A stretch of DNA of 64,000 nt from Gallionella sp. (GCA_023229845.1 JALNYK010000017.1:1-64000), one strand, 5' to 3'. Shown: positions 24,080 through 33,640, counted from the first letter of the stretch. Notes: generated from the letters alone by a model not told the origin. Numbers and translations are program-made.

Positions 24080-25315
24080 GTGATCAAGAAAATCGACATA
24101 CGGGAGTTGCGTCCGGGCATGTATGTGCATGACCTCAACTGCAGCTGGGTCGCCCATCCCCTGTATCCGACCAGGTTCAAGGTCCAGTCGGGCAAGGAAG
24201 TGGACAAGCTGGTCGAACTGGGGGTCTCGTCCGTTTATATCGATTCCGGCATGGGTGACGATGCCCCCAATGCGGCTACCGAAGACGAGGTGCGCCTGAC
24301 GGTAGAGGCCGCATTGCTCAAGATCGCCGAATCGCCCGGCGCGAAAGGGGCGGCGCAGGGCATAACGACACGCGAAGAACTGGCCTCCGCCGCGCAGATA
24401 CACAGGGAAGCTCATCAGACCATACAGGAGGTGATGTCGGATATCCGTCTCGGCAAACATTCCGAAATGGAAAGCATAGAACCGGCGATTCGGGGTGTCG
24501 TCGATTCGGTCTTCCGGAACTCGGGAGCACTGATACAACTCGGCGGCATACGCACCAAGGATCAATACACCTTTGCGCATTCGGTGAACGTATGCGCGTT
24601 GCTCACCTCATTTGCCCGAACGCTGAAACTGGGCAACGACATCACCAGACAGATCAGTGTCGGCGGCATGCTGCATGACATCGGCAAGATGCGCGTGCCC
24701 GATGCGATCCTCAACAAGCCGGATCGACTGACTGAGAGCGAGTTCGACGAGATGCGCCAGCATGTGCAGCAGGGGGTGGATATTCTCGACAAGGTTTCCT
24801 GGATCTCGCCTATCTCTCTGCAGGTGACTGCCCAGCATCACGAACGCTATGACGGTTCCGGCTACCCGGGCGGCCTGAAGGGAGACCAGATCTCCCAGTT
24901 CGGTCAGATGGCTTCTATCGTCGATGTCTATGATGCGATCACTTCCGTACGCGTCTATCATCGGCCGATGGCGCCCGTCATGGCGATCCGCAAGATACAG
25001 GAATGGAGCGGGCAGTATTTCAACGAGGAACTGGTGAGCCATTTCATACGCAGCGTGGGCATTTTCCCGTTGGGCACGCTGGTCAGGCTGGAGAGCGATT
25101 TGCTGGCGATCGTGGTCGAACATTCCGGCGCGAGCCTGCTGAACCCGGTGGTCAGGGTCGTATACGACACCGGCAAGCGGAGCAGGGTCGAACCATACGA
25201 CCTCGATCTGTCGCGGCAGTCTGCGGACCGGATCGTCGGTTTCGAATCCGGGGAAAAATGGGGGATAGCTCCGGCGGATTTTCTGACAATCGTGGACATA
25301 CCCGCTGCTCGTTAA
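24080..25315 (+). CDS. HD-GYP c-di-GMP phosphodiesterase with DUF3391 N-terminus
   Basis: 411 aa. The N-terminal DUF3391 segment is IDIRELRPGMYVHDLNCSW. The HD-GYP domain has HD at 199-200 (MLHDIGKMRVPD) and GYP at 261-263 (HHERYDGSGYPGGL). These enzymes hydrolyse c-di-GMP to GMP in the cytoplasm. The GTG at 24080 is chosen because AAGGAGGG lies just upstream and the DUF3391 domain begins there; an ATG 96 bp earlier has no ribosome site. It is divergent from the kinase-phosphatase pair and may be a related output. Confidence 0.92.
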   Translation: MIKKIDIRELRPGMYVHDLNCSWVAHPLYPTRFKVQSGKEVDKLVELGVSSVYIDSGMGDDAPNAATEDEVRLTVEAALLKIAESPGAKGAAQGITTREELASAAQIHREAHQTIQEVMSDIRLGKHSEMESIEPAIRGVVDSVFRNSGALIQLGGIRTKDQYTFAHSVNVCALLTSFARTLKLGNDITRQISVGGMLHDIGKMRVPDAILNKPDRLTESEFDEMRQHVQQGVDILDKVSWISPISLQVTAQHHERYDGSGYPGGLKGDQISQFGQMASIVDVYDAITSVRVYHRPMAPVMAIRKIQEWSGQYFNEELVSHFIRSVGIFPLGTLVRLESDLLAIVVEHSGASLLNPVVRVVYDTGKRSRVEPYDLDLSRQSADRIVGFESGEKWGIAPADFLTIVDIPAAR

Positions 25316-25368
25316 TGCGCAGGTGCGCTTACGGGCAGCCATTTGATTTTCGATAAAGGATCGTGCAC

Positions 25369-26769
25369 ATGGATTACGACGTACTCATCATCGGTTCCGG
25401 CCCTGCCGGGCAGCACGCGGCCTGGCAGGCGGCACGCATGGGCAAGCGCGCCGCCATCGTCGAGCGCAAGCCCAGGATAGGCGGCGCAGGGTTGCAGACC
25501 GGCACGATACCCAGCAAGGCCATGCGCGAAATGGCCTACCTGCTATCGCGCTCAGGCCAGGGCGGCATGCGCCAAGCGTTCGCGTCGGACGGGCGAACCC
25601 GCCGAGGCCTGCTGGTCGATGCGGTGCGGCGCAAGGAGGCGGTGATCGCGCAGCAGGAATCGGTGATCTTGCAACGCTTGTTGAGCTCCGGCGTCGCACT
25701 GATCCCCGGCGAGGCCTCGTTCGTCGATGCGCATACGATGCAGGTGGTCGATGCCGGCGGCAACGCGCGCATGATCTCCGCCGGCGTCATCGTGCTGGCT
25801 GCCGGCTCACGCCCGCGCCGCCCGCCCGATGTCCCGTTCGACAAGAAAACCGTGCTGGACTCGACCTCCATCCTGAACTTGCGCCAGTTGCCGGACAGCC
25901 TGCTGGTCGTCGGCGGCGGCGTGATCGCCTGCGAATTCGTCTCGATATTCGCCGCGCTGGGCGTGCAGGTCAGCGTGGTCGACAGCCATGCGCAACTGCT
26001 GGCCTATTTGAGCGAGGATGTGGTCGGCGTGCTGGCCGAGAGCTTCCTCTCTATGGGCGTAACCTTCCACATGCAGGAGCGGGTCAGGGAGATACGCCGC
26101 GAACCGGCGGGCATAACCACCGTGCTGGAAAGCGGGAAGGAGATGCGCACCGATGCCGTGCTCTTCGCCCAGGGGCGCGAGCCCAACAGCGCCGGTCTGC
26201 AGGCCGAACGCGCCGGCGTCAAGGTCGAAGGCGGCTGGATAGAGGTCAACCGCCACTTCCAGACTGCCGTGCCGCATATCTACGCCGTGGGCGACTTGAT
26301 CGGCCGTCCGGCGCTGGCATCGACCGGGATGGAGCAGGGCCGTGCCGCGGTGCTGTACGCCTTCGGCGGCGAGCAGCATGTGACGGCGGAGAACCTGCCG
26401 ATGGCGGTCTACACGATCCCGGAGATTTCCTATGTCGGCAAGACCGAAAAGGAGCTGAAACAGGACAACATCCCCTGTGTGGTCGGGCGCGCCTATTTCC
26501 GGGACAGCGCACGCGGCCAGATCATCGGCGACGCGCAGGGCCTGCTGAAGCTGATCGTGGATGCGCGCGACGAAAAGCTGCTGGGCGTGCACATCGTCGG
26601 CGAGCAGGCCAGCGAGCTCATCCACATCGGGCAACTGGTGATGAATCTGAACGGCAGCGTGCGCGACCTGATCGCCAACGTCTTCAACTACCCGACGCTG
26701 GCCGAATGCTACAAGCTGGCCGCGCTGGATTGTGCGCAACAACTGAAACATCAATCTCAAAGCGCCTGA
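25369..26769 (+). CDS. sthA: Soluble pyridine nucleotide transhydrogenase
   Basis: FAD flavoprotein that exchanges reducing equivalents between NADPH and NAD. 466 aa. The FAD motif DVLIIGSGPAGQHAAWQA is N-terminal, the NAD motif LLVVGGGVIACEF central, and the dimerisation domain C-terminal. The region that holds the redox disulfide in lipoamide dehydrogenases reads GGAGLQTGTIPSKAM, with no cysteine pair, which fits transhydrogenase rather than dehydrogenase. The ATG at 25369 has AAAGGA eight bases upstream; the GTG two codons earlier is too close to it. A hairpin lies at its 3-prime end. Confidence 0.92.
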   Translation: MDYDVLIIGSGPAGQHAAWQAARMGKRAAIVERKPRIGGAGLQTGTIPSKAMREMAYLLSRSGQGGMRQAFASDGRTRRGLLVDAVRRKEAVIAQQESVILQRLLSSGVALIPGEASFVDAHTMQVVDAGGNARMISAGVIVLAAGSRPRRPPDVPFDKKTVLDSTSILNLRQLPDSLLVVGGGVIACEFVSIFAALGVQVSVVDSHAQLLAYLSEDVVGVLAESFLSMGVTFHMQERVREIRREPAGITTVLESGKEMRTDAVLFAQGREPNSAGLQAERAGVKVEGGWIEVNRHFQTAVPHIYAVGDLIGRPALASTGMEQGRAAVLYAFGGEQHVTAENLPMAVYTIPEISYVGKTEKELKQDNIPCVVGRAYFRDSARGQIIGDAQGLLKLIVDARDEKLLGVHIVGEQASELIHIGQLVMNLNGSVRDLIANVFNYPTLAECYKLAALDCAQQLKHQSQSA

Positions 26770-26782
26770 CCATAGTCAGGCG
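26763..26782. terminator. Hairpin between convergent genes
   Basis: A perfect 8-bp stem CGCCTGAC/GTCAGGCG with loop CATA overlaps the transhydrogenase stop codon. There is no T run, so terminator function is uncertain. Confidence 0.35.
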
Positions 26783-26803
26783 GCTTGCGTCGATTCGACT
26801 GGA

Positions 26804-27625
26804 TCAAACAGAGAGGCTGGACAGGGCCCGGATCAGCTTGTTGGACTTGGCCTGAAAATTCAGCGCGTGGGCCGCCAGCAGGTTCGCGTGGTGACGTACC
26901 GTGGCGGCAGAAGGCGGGAAGCGGTCCGACTTCAGCGCGAACGCGACCCGGTTCAGGTTGTCGTCGGCGGCGACGACCACGACGCGGTCGTCGAAGCTGG
27001 CGCGCAGATGATCCAGGCTCTGGTCGTAGCGTTCATGGCCGAACCACAGGTTGACCGCGAGGATGCCGTCCTCGGTCAAAGCCGAGAAACAATCGTCGTA
27101 GAACTGCCGGCTGCCCAGCCGCTCGGGCAGTCCGCCGGCATCGTATCCGTCCGCGATCAGCACGTCGAAACGCCCGGCCTCACTCTTCACGAATTCCGCA
27201 CCGTCGCCCAGCAATACCCTGAAGCGAGCGTCGTCGGCGGGGATCGCGAACTCGTTGCGTAGCGCGATCACCTCCGGGTCGATCTCGACGACGGTGATGT
27301 CCGATTGCGGCAGGTGGCGATAGCAATATTTCGCCAGCGAGCCGCCGCCCAGACCGATCATGCCTATGCTCGCTGGCGTTGGATCTAACAGCAAAAAGCA
27401 CATCATGTCGGTGGTATAGGGAATGACCAGTTCGTCCGGGGCATCGATGGACATCTCGCTCTGTATCGAAGACGTGCCGAAATGCAGCGCGAGTATCCCG
27501 TTGCGTTCCTCCAGATGCGGCTTGCCCGGTTCGAGGCTGGTCTGGGATTCGACCGTCCAGCCCAGCAGTTTCTCGATGCGGTGCTTCAGTTTTCGGACGT
27601 CTTTTTCAAAAGAATCGGATTGCAT
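26804..27625 (-). CDS. Spermidine synthase-like methyltransferase-fold protein
   Basis: 273 aa with the Rossmann fold of polyamine aminopropyltransferases and SAM methyltransferases. The nucleotide-binding motif is MIGLGGGSLAKYCYRHLP, followed by VVEIDPEVIALRNEF, LLGDGAEF and DVLIADGYDAGGLPE. The first 60 residues lack the usual spermidine synthase N-terminal strand domain, so polyamine synthesis cannot be assumed. It is 9 bp downstream of the Lon-like protease gene on the same strand, so the two are probably co-transcribed. Confidence 0.75.
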   Translation of the reverse strand: MQSDSFEKDVRKLKHRIEKLLGWTVESQTSLEPGKPHLEERNGILALHFGTSSIQSEMSIDAPDELVIPYTTDMMCFLLLDPTPASIGMIGLGGGSLAKYCYRHLPQSDITVVEIDPEVIALRNEFAIPADDARFRVLLGDGAEFVKSEAGRFDVLIADGYDAGGLPERLGSRQFYDDCFSALTEDGILAVNLWFGHERYDQSLDHLRASFDDRVVVVAADDNLNRVAFALKSDRFPPSAATVRHHANLLAAHALNFQAKSNKLIRALSSLSV

Positions 27626-27634
27626 GGTTTTCGC

Positions 27635-30055
27635 TCAGCGCAGACGCTTGCGCTCTGTCTTGGTGTGTTCCGACGCATGGCAGGCGCGGCGATAGGCGAC
27701 CAGCGTGCGTTGGGCGTGGCCCAGCACGCTGTCGCGCGGGTAGTTGCCGGTGTCGTTGGCCTCGCCCGCCGGTATTCCGGTGAGCAGCGCGATGCCTTCG
27801 GTGACGTGATCCACAGTGTGGACATGGAACAGCCCCTGTTCGACCGCCTCGACGACTTCGCGGTCCAGCATCAGGTGGCGGCGGTTGCGCCGCGGGATCA
27901 GCACGCCCTGGTTGCCGTCCAGCCCGGCGGCTGCGCAGATGCGGAAATAGCCCTCGATCTTCTCGTTCAGGCCGCCGATGGGCAGCACCTCGCCGTGCTG
28001 GTTCAGCGCGCCGGTGACCGCGATGCCCTGCTTGAGCGGCAGGCCGGACAGCGACGACAGCAGCGCGTACAGCTCCGCGCAGGAGGCCGAGTCGCCCTCG
28101 ACGCCGCTGTACTCCTGCTCGAACACGACGGAGCCGTTCAGCGCGAGCGGCGCGTTGTGCGAGAACAGCGCGGACAGGTAGTTCTGCAGGATCAGCACGC
28201 CCTTGTCGTGGATGGGGCCGGACATCTCCACTTCGCGTTCGATGTTCAGCAGGCCGTCGTCGCCGGCATGGGTGCGCGCGGTGATGCGCACCGGGAAGCC
28301 GAAACGGTAGTCGCCGAGATCGACTTGGGTCAGGCCGTTGAGCTGGCCGACCTTTTCGCCGTGCAGCTCGATTAGCAGGTCGCCCTCGGCGACGGCCTCG
28401 CGCAGGCGCTGGTCGGGATAGTCGTGGCGCAGCTTGTGCGCCGCCAGCGCCGCCTCGATGTCGGCCGCCTCGACCAGGCGTCCGGCGCGGGCGTTGCACA
28501 GCGCGGCGCTTTCCATCACCAGCGCCTCGGTGCGGGCGAACACCGCGCTCTGGCGCGACTGGTCGTCCGCCTCGCGGTGGCCGTCCTCCAGCAGGCGCGC
28601 GACCGCGGCGGCGGAGAAATGCGGCAGGCCCAGTCTGCGGCAGGTGTGGGCGACGAAGATGGCTGAGGAGTGTCGGGTCTCGGTGCTGGCGGTGAAGCTG
28701 TCGGCGAAGTCCACCTTGACGCGGAAACTGCGCGCGAACTCGGGGTCTTCTTCCTGCAGCGCGTAATACAGTTCGCGCGAGCCGATCAGCACGATCTTTA
28801 CGTCGACGTCCACCGCCTCGGGTTCGAGCGACACCGTGGAGATCGGCGCATAGGTCGTGCCCGGCTCCTCGATCTGCAGCCGGCGGCTGCGCAGCACGCG
28901 GCGCAGCTTTTCCCACACCAGTCCGTCGGCCAGCAGGTCGCGCAGGTGCAGCAGCAGGTAGCCGCCGTGCGCCTTGTGCAGGCTGCCGGCGCGGATACGC
29001 GAGAAGTCGGTCATCAGCACGTCGTTCTCGGACTGGTATTCGATGCTGCCGAACAGAGAGCGGAACAGAGGGTTCTCCTCGACGATCACCGGCGCGCCGG
29101 CCAGCCCATCGTTGTCCACGACCAGGTTGACGCGGTAGCGCGACAGCACCTTGATCAGCGTCTCCTTGCGCAGCTCTTCGTCGTCCTCGGATGGCTTGAA
29201 CAGATCGATGTTGTCGAGCACGTCGTGCATCACCTGATCCAGATACGCGCCCAGCTTGACCGAGTCCTTGATCTGCTTCTTCAGGCCTATGCGTATCTCC
29301 TGCAGCTCGTGCTCCAGCATCGGCTTGACCACCTGGCGGCGCAGCGCGGCCAGCGCTTCGCTCATCGTCCGTTCGAACGGGCGGATCTTCTCGAAATAGC
29401 GCGCAATCTCCGCGCGCAGTTCTTGCTCGGCCACGGCGATCTCGGCGCGGCGCTCTTTCGACAGCGTCAGCACCTCGTCCTCGGTCAGCGCGTGGCCCTT
29501 CTTGCCGCGCAGCGTGAACAGCAGGTGGCCGGATTCTCGGTGCATCGTGAAATTGCGCGCCTCGGCATAGGCTTCCAGCTCCGCGTAGACCTTGGTCTCG
29601 CTGGCCTTGTACTTCTTCTGGATGCGCTCGCTCTCGGCTTTGAAGTCGGGGCCGTCCAGTTGCTGCGGGATCTCGGTCAGCAGCGTCTTGGTCAGGCGCA
29701 CCATGAACTGGCGCAACTGCTTGCCCTGTCCGGCGGGCAGGCGCAGCGCGCGCGGACGCTCGGGCGTGTCGAAGTTGTGCAGATAGCATAAGTCGGGCGG
29801 CGTGGCGCGGTCGGCAGCGGCGGCCTGCATCGCCTGCTTCAACAGCGAGGCGCGACCGCTGCCGACTTCGCCGAGCACGAACAGGTTGTAGTCCGGCTGG
29901 TCCATGCCGAGGCCGAAGCGCGCGGCGATTTCGGCGCGCTCCTGTCCTATCCAGGGCAGGGTCTGCTGCTGCAATTCGGAGGTGTCGGCGAAGCCGAGCG
30001 TGTCGGGGTCTATGGTCAGGCGCAGTTCGGAGGGCGTCAGTTTCGATGTGGGCAT
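27635..30055 (-). CDS. Lon-like ATP-dependent protease (AAA_32/LonH type)
   Basis: 806-aa Lon-family protein like E. coli YcbZ: an N-terminal ATPase region with a variant P-loop (VLGEVGSGRAS), a long helical insertion (about 150-300), an AAA core (LAGAPVIVEENPLF, YLLLHLRDLL), and a C-terminal Lon protease domain with the Ser in GDSASCAELYALLS and the Lys in LPIGGLNEKIEGYF. The Arg instead of Lys in the P-loop is usual for this subgroup as far as I know. Substrates are unknown. It heads a two-gene unit with the spermidine-synthase-like gene. An inverted-repeat element lies upstream. Confidence 0.9.
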   Translation of the reverse strand: MPTSKLTPSELRLTIDPDTLGFADTSELQQQTLPWIGQERAEIAARFGLGMDQPDYNLFVLGEVGSGRASLLKQAMQAAAADRATPPDLCYLHNFDTPERPRALRLPAGQGKQLRQFMVRLTKTLLTEIPQQLDGPDFKAESERIQKKYKASETKVYAELEAYAEARNFTMHRESGHLLFTLRGKKGHALTEDEVLTLSKERRAEIAVAEQELRAEIARYFEKIRPFERTMSEALAALRRQVVKPMLEHELQEIRIGLKKQIKDSVKLGAYLDQVMHDVLDNIDLFKPSEDDEELRKETLIKVLSRYRVNLVVDNDGLAGAPVIVEENPLFRSLFGSIEYQSENDVLMTDFSRIRAGSLHKAHGGYLLLHLRDLLADGLVWEKLRRVLRSRRLQIEEPGTTYAPISTVSLEPEAVDVDVKIVLIGSRELYYALQEEDPEFARSFRVKVDFADSFTASTETRHSSAIFVAHTCRRLGLPHFSAAAVARLLEDGHREADDQSRQSAVFARTEALVMESAALCNARAGRLVEAADIEAALAAHKLRHDYPDQRLREAVAEGDLLIELHGEKVGQLNGLTQVDLGDYRFGFPVRITARTHAGDDGLLNIEREVEMSGPIHDKGVLILQNYLSALFSHNAPLALNGSVVFEQEYSGVEGDSASCAELYALLSSLSGLPLKQGIAVTGALNQHGEVLPIGGLNEKIEGYFRICAAAGLDGNQGVLIPRRNRRHLMLDREVVEAVEQGLFHVHTVDHVTEGIALLTGIPAGEANDTGNYPRDSVLGHAQRTLVAYRRACHASEHTKTERKRLR

Positions 30056-30102
30056 GTTGTCGTTCTCAATGGTGCGGCTTGCATGGTTCTGAAAAACCGT
30101 TG

Positions 30103-30219
30103 TCCACGAAAGACACGAAAATCACGAAAAAAACATCAAATGGTTCGAGGCAAATGGCCGAGACGCACTATCGAAATATCGCTCACCAACAATTTCGTGC
30201 ATTTCGTGTTTTTCGTGGA
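30103..30219. repeat. Inverted-repeat element with 27-bp arms
   Basis: Arms at 30103-30129 and 30193-30219 are reverse complements with 24 of 27 matching. Their core TCCACGAAA-ACACGAAA matches the arms at 402-435 and 549-582, so this is a second member of the same family. It occupies most of the 244-bp gap between the Lon-like gene and the next gene. Confidence 0.65.
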
Positions 30220-30299
30220 TAGATTGTTTTTGTTATCCGATGCCGATTAAACGACTTATGCCGTTCGATGGCAATCTTCATTTTTCTGGAATGGGGGCT

Positions 30300-31067
30300 T
30301 CACAGTATGCGGCGGCGTTTCAATCTGACCACGACCCAGTACATCGCCAGTGCGGCGACGACATGCTTGGCCGTGTGTCCACTGAACAGGCCGGTCAGTT
30401 CGGCGATCCGGTGATCGGTGAGGTCGCACAGCAGCGCCAGCAGGTAGAGGCCGATGACTGTGAGGATATCGCGGTCGCCACTGTAGCGCGGCGGATAGAG
30501 CCGGAGCAGCAGCGGGATCAGCAGCATGGGGTAGAACTGCATCAGGCCGTAGGCGCGCAGGTCGCCGACGCCTTGCGCCTCACTCCAGTCCCACCAGGCC
30601 ACGCTGCCCAGCCCCGCGGCGAGCAGCAACGGCAGCAGGCGCAGCCCGGCGGTCAGGCTGACGCGCTCGCACAGGACTGCGGCGAACAGCGACATCTGCG
30701 CCAGCGCGATCGCCGCCCGGTCCCAGACCAGCCTGTCGTTGTCGGGCGCCAGATGGTAGTAGCCGGAGCCGAGGGCGACCAGGACAGCGGCGAAGAAGAA
30801 CAGGCGGTAGGGCAGGGCCTCGCGCGCATCGACGAAGGCGCGCCGCCCGCTTTCACTTGAGAGGAAACGCAGCCCCGCCAGTCCGGCCAGCGCGAACAGC
30901 GCGTTGGTGACGACATCGAAGCAGCCGGCGATGCCGAAGCAGGTGCTGCGGTCGGCGAAGTCGTGGTATTGCAGCGGCTGTGGGATGCGCGGCAGCAGCG
31001 CCCAGGTCAGCCCGACCAGCAAGGCGGCCAGCAGCCACAGGGCGGTGGCTCTCCGGTCAGGCCGCAT
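30300..31067 (-). CDS. Ceramidase-like (CREST) integral membrane protein
   Basis: 255 aa with about seven hydrophobic helices. Motifs of the alkaline ceramidase/CREST membrane hydrolase superfamily are visible: YHDFADRSTCFGIAGCFDV, the first-helix SGYYHLAPDNDRLVWDR and the C-terminal GHTAKHVVAALAMYW, whose histidines would bind the metal. A lipid amide or ester is the likely substrate class, but the true substrate is unknown. The ATG at 31067 overlaps the macrodomain gene by 11 bp. It is the third gene of the deoxyinosine glycosylase-macrodomain unit. Confidence 0.75.
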   Translation of the reverse strand: MRPDRRATALWLLAALLVGLTWALLPRIPQPLQYHDFADRSTCFGIAGCFDVVTNALFALAGLAGLRFLSSESGRRAFVDAREALPYRLFFFAAVLVALGSGYYHLAPDNDRLVWDRAAIALAQMSLFAAVLCERVSLTAGLRLLPLLLAAGLGSVAWWDWSEAQGVGDLRAYGLMQFYPMLLIPLLLRLYPPRYSGDRDILTVIGLYLLALLCDLTDHRIAELTGLFSGHTAKHVVAALAMYWVVVRLKRRRIL

Positions 31068-31569
31068 CGACGACGAGTAGTTCGCGGTAGACCGCCGCGT
31101 CGCCGGCGGAGTAACAGCAGAACACCACTTCGCGTATCGCCTCCAGTTCCGGCAGCATCGCGCGCACGGTCGCGACGGCGATGCGCGCGGCGTCCTCGAC
31201 GGGATAGCCGTAGACGCCGGTGCTGATGGAGGGGAAGGCGACCGATGCCGCGCCATGGGCGGCCGCGAGCCGCAGCGACTCGCGGTAGCAGGAAGCCAGC
31301 AGCGCCGCTTCGCCGTCGCCGCCGCCATGCCAGACCGGGCCGACGGTGTGGATCACGAACTTCGCCGGCAGGCGGTAGCCTCGTGTGATTTTTGCCTCGC
31401 CGGTCTTGCAACCGCCCAGCGTCCGGCATTCGGCCAGCAGCTCCGGTCCGGCGGCGCGGTGGATCGCGCCGTCCACGCCTCCGCCGCCGAGCAGCGATTC
31501 GTTCGCGGCGTTGACGATCGCATCGACCTTGAGCGTGGTGATGTCGGCCTGTATGACGGTGAGGCTCAT
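31057..31569 (-). CDS. Macrodomain ADP-ribose deacetylase/hydrolase
   Basis: 170-aa stand-alone macrodomain of the YmdB/MacroD type, which removes O-acetyl or mono-ADP-ribose. The ligand loops are VDAIVNAANESLLGGGGVDGAIH and STGVYGYPVEDAA, and CKTGEAKITRGYRLP is the family signature. GGAG precedes the ATG at 31569, which overlaps the upstream glycosylase stop codon (ATGA). Together with a DNA glycosylase this suggests a nucleic-acid or nucleotide damage unit. Confidence 0.93.
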   Translation of the reverse strand: MSLTVIQADITTLKVDAIVNAANESLLGGGGVDGAIHRAAGPELLAECRTLGGCKTGEAKITRGYRLPAKFVIHTVGPVWHGGGDGEAALLASCYRESLRLAAAHGAASVAFPSISTGVYGYPVEDAARIAVATVRAMLPELEAIREVVFCCYSAGDAAVYRELLVVDAA

Positions 31570-32075
31570 GTTCGTTCTCCTTCGAGGATGGTCTTCCACG
31601 CTTCCAGTTTCTGCTCAAAGCGCAGCGACGCGTTCGCCGGGCTGGTCGACGGCAGGCGCTCCAATTGCAGCGGCAGGTGATCGAGGTGCGGCAGCACATG
31701 CTTGCGGAAGCTATGTTCGGCCATGGTCCCGTTGAAGTACACCCGTTCGATATGCGGATGCTTTTCGAAGAAGGCCGCGAAGTCGTTGGGGTGGATGGAG
31801 TCCGGGGCTATGTCCGCATCCAGGCTGCCGGGACGGATGCAGGAGGCGAGCACGTCCCACAGCGCGATGCCCGCGGCTCTCAGCTTCAGTGTGCGTTGTT
31901 CGTAGGGCAGGGCGGGCATGGCTCCGGCGATCTCGCCCATGATCGGCCAGAACGCGTTGCGCGGATGGGCGTAATACTGGTTCGCGCGCAGCGATTCCCT
32001 GCCCGGCATGCTGCCGAGGATCAGGATGCGCGCGCGCTCATCCGCTATAGGCGGGAAACAGCGTACTTTTGCCAT
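31566..32075 (-). CDS. DNA-deoxyinosine glycosylase (UDG superfamily)
   Basis: 169-aa member of the uracil-DNA glycosylase superfamily; the subgroup excises hypoxanthine from deaminated adenine. The signature LILGSMPGRESLRANQYYA with HPRNAFWPIMG is clear, as are ALWDVLASCIRPGSLDADI and the C-terminal RLPSTSPANA active-site loop. It is first of a three-gene unit with a macrodomain protein and a CREST membrane protein. It is divergent from the CYTH-CHAD gene with 59 bp between the starts. Confidence 0.9.
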   Translation of the reverse strand: MAKVRCFPPIADERARILILGSMPGRESLRANQYYAHPRNAFWPIMGEIAGAMPALPYEQRTLKLRAAGIALWDVLASCIRPGSLDADIAPDSIHPNDFAAFFEKHPHIERVYFNGTMAEHSFRKHVLPHLDHLPLQLERLPSTSPANASLRFEQKLEAWKTILEGERT

Positions 32076-32134
32076 CGCTGAACTATAGCGCAGCCTGTTA
32101 TAGTTGGCGCTCCCGATCTTTGTCCCGTACAGAC

Positions 32135-33640
32135 ATGGCCGTCGAAACTGAACTCAAGCTGCGCATCGCGCCCTTGCATCTCGCAAGGCTGAAGCGCCAC
32201 GCGCTGCTGAAGACGCATCAGCTCGCTCGTCCGGTCACGCGCCGCCTCTACAACGTTTATTTCGACACCCCCAAACTCGACCTGCACCATGCCGCGATGG
32301 CGCTGCGGCTGCGCCGCGTCGGCGGGCAATGGCTGCAGACGCTGAAGGGCGGCGGCGACGTCAGGGCCGGATTGCACAGCCGCAACGAATGGGAGATACC
32401 CGTCGGCGGCGAGGCGTTGGAATTCCCGCCGTCGTCGGAATGGGACGCGCATCTGCCGCCTGCGCTGCGCAAGAAGCTGCGCCCGGTGTTCGTCACCGAT
32501 TTCACGCGCACCACCAGGCTGCTGGACTGGCACGGCAGTTGCGTCGAGGTCTGCATGGACCAAGGCGAGATACGCACCGAGCAGCACAGCCTGCCGATCT
32601 GCGAACTGGAACTGGAGCTGAAGTCGGGCGAACCGGGCAAGCTGTTCGAACTGGCGCTGGCGATATTGGATGTCGCGCCCTGCGAACTGGAGGTGGTCAA
32701 CAAGGCGGAGTACGGCTTCCGGCTGCTGGAAGGCCGCGCCGACAGCCCGGTCAAGGGCGGTGCGCCGGACCTCGCCGGGGCGCGGATGCTGGCGGAAATC
32801 CTGCAGCGGCTGATCTGGTCCTGTCTGCTGCACCTGCAGGCCAACCTGCGCGGTGCGACGGCCAGCGACGATCCCGAATACCTGCACCAGATGCGCGTCG
32901 CGCTGCGCCGCCTGCGCGTGGCGCTGCGCATGACCGCGCGCTTTCGCGCCGACGAACAACTGGCCGAACTGAGCGAAGAGATCGCGGCGCTGGGCGTGTC
33001 GCTGGGCTGCATCCGCGACTGGGACGTGTTCATCGCCGGCACGCTGGAGCCGATGCGCGAACGCATGCCCGGCGATGCCGGCCTGCAGGCGCTGCTGGCG
33101 GCCAGCGAACAGCGGCGCGCGATGTGCCACCTGGAACTGCACGGCGAGGAAGAGGCGCGCGAACTGCAGCGCCTGATCCTGCGCTTCGCATTGTGGATGA
33201 GCGGCCCGTACTGGTCGCGGCGCGACGAGACCGGGCCGCGCGAATTCGCCACGCGGCTGCTGAACAAGCTGTCGCGGCGCTTCGCCCGCGCGGCTGTGCA
33301 TGTCGAATCGCCCGCCGACGGCCAGTTGCACGCCCTGCGCATCTGCGCGAAAAAGCTCCGCTACAGCTCGGAATTCTTCGCCGCTCTCTACGGCAAGCAG
33401 ACACCCAAGGCCTATTTCGCCGCACTGACCGAGGTGCAGGACGTGCTCGGCCGCATCAACGACGTCGCGGTCGCCCAGCGCCTGCTGGACGACATGGCGG
33501 TGCTGCCGGAGATCGCGGCGCATCCGGAGGCGGTTGTGCTGGCGAAGGACTGGGTGATGCAGGGGCAGGCGCGGCGGATAAGTGAATTGCGCAAGGCGGT
33601 GCGGAGGTTCGAAGGGCAGGGGGAGTTCTGGAAGGGTTGA
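32135..33640 (+). CDS. CYTH-CHAD protein (inorganic triphosphatase-like)
   Basis: 501 aa. The N-terminal CYTH domain (about 1-200) carries the ExExK motif as Glu4-Thr-Glu6-Leu-Lys8 and binds triphosphates with metal; characterised relatives are tripolyphosphatases such as E. coli YgiF. The C-terminal CHAD domain (about 220-500) is an alpha-helical, His/Arg-rich polyphosphate-binding module (YLHQMRVALRRLRVALR and LHALRICAKKLRYSSEFF). The ATG at 32135 is where the CYTH domain begins. A role in polyphosphate metabolism is likely. Confidence 0.9.
   Translation: MAVETELKLRIAPLHLARLKRHALLKTHQLARPVTRRLYNVYFDTPKLDLHHAAMALRLRRVGGQWLQTLKGGGDVRAGLHSRNEWEIPVGGEALEFPPSSEWDAHLPPALRKKLRPVFVTDFTRTTRLLDWHGSCVEVCMDQGEIRTEQHSLPICELELELKSGEPGKLFELALAILDVAPCELEVVNKAEYGFRLLEGRADSPVKGGAPDLAGARMLAEILQRLIWSCLLHLQANLRGATASDDPEYLHQMRVALRRLRVALRMTARFRADEQLAELSEEIAALGVSLGCIRDWDVFIAGTLEPMRERMPGDAGLQALLAASEQRRAMCHLELHGEEEARELQRLILRFALWMSGPYWSRRDETGPREFATRLLNKLSRRFARAAVHVESPADGQLHALRICAKKLRYSSEFFAALYGKQTPKAYFAALTEVQDVLGRINDVAVAQRLLDDMAVLPEIAAHPEAVVLAKDWVMQGQARRISELRKAVRRFEGQGEFWKG

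Noticed and set aside
26804..27625. True spermidine synthase
   Set aside because: The N-terminal beta domain and typical polyamine-site residues are not evident; only the Rossmann core is clear, so a specific name was not given.
27606..29789. Long minus-strand frame inside the Lon-like gene
   Set aside because: It is the shifted frame of a gene with full Lon protease motifs; the peptide is an Arg/Ala/Gly-rich artefact.
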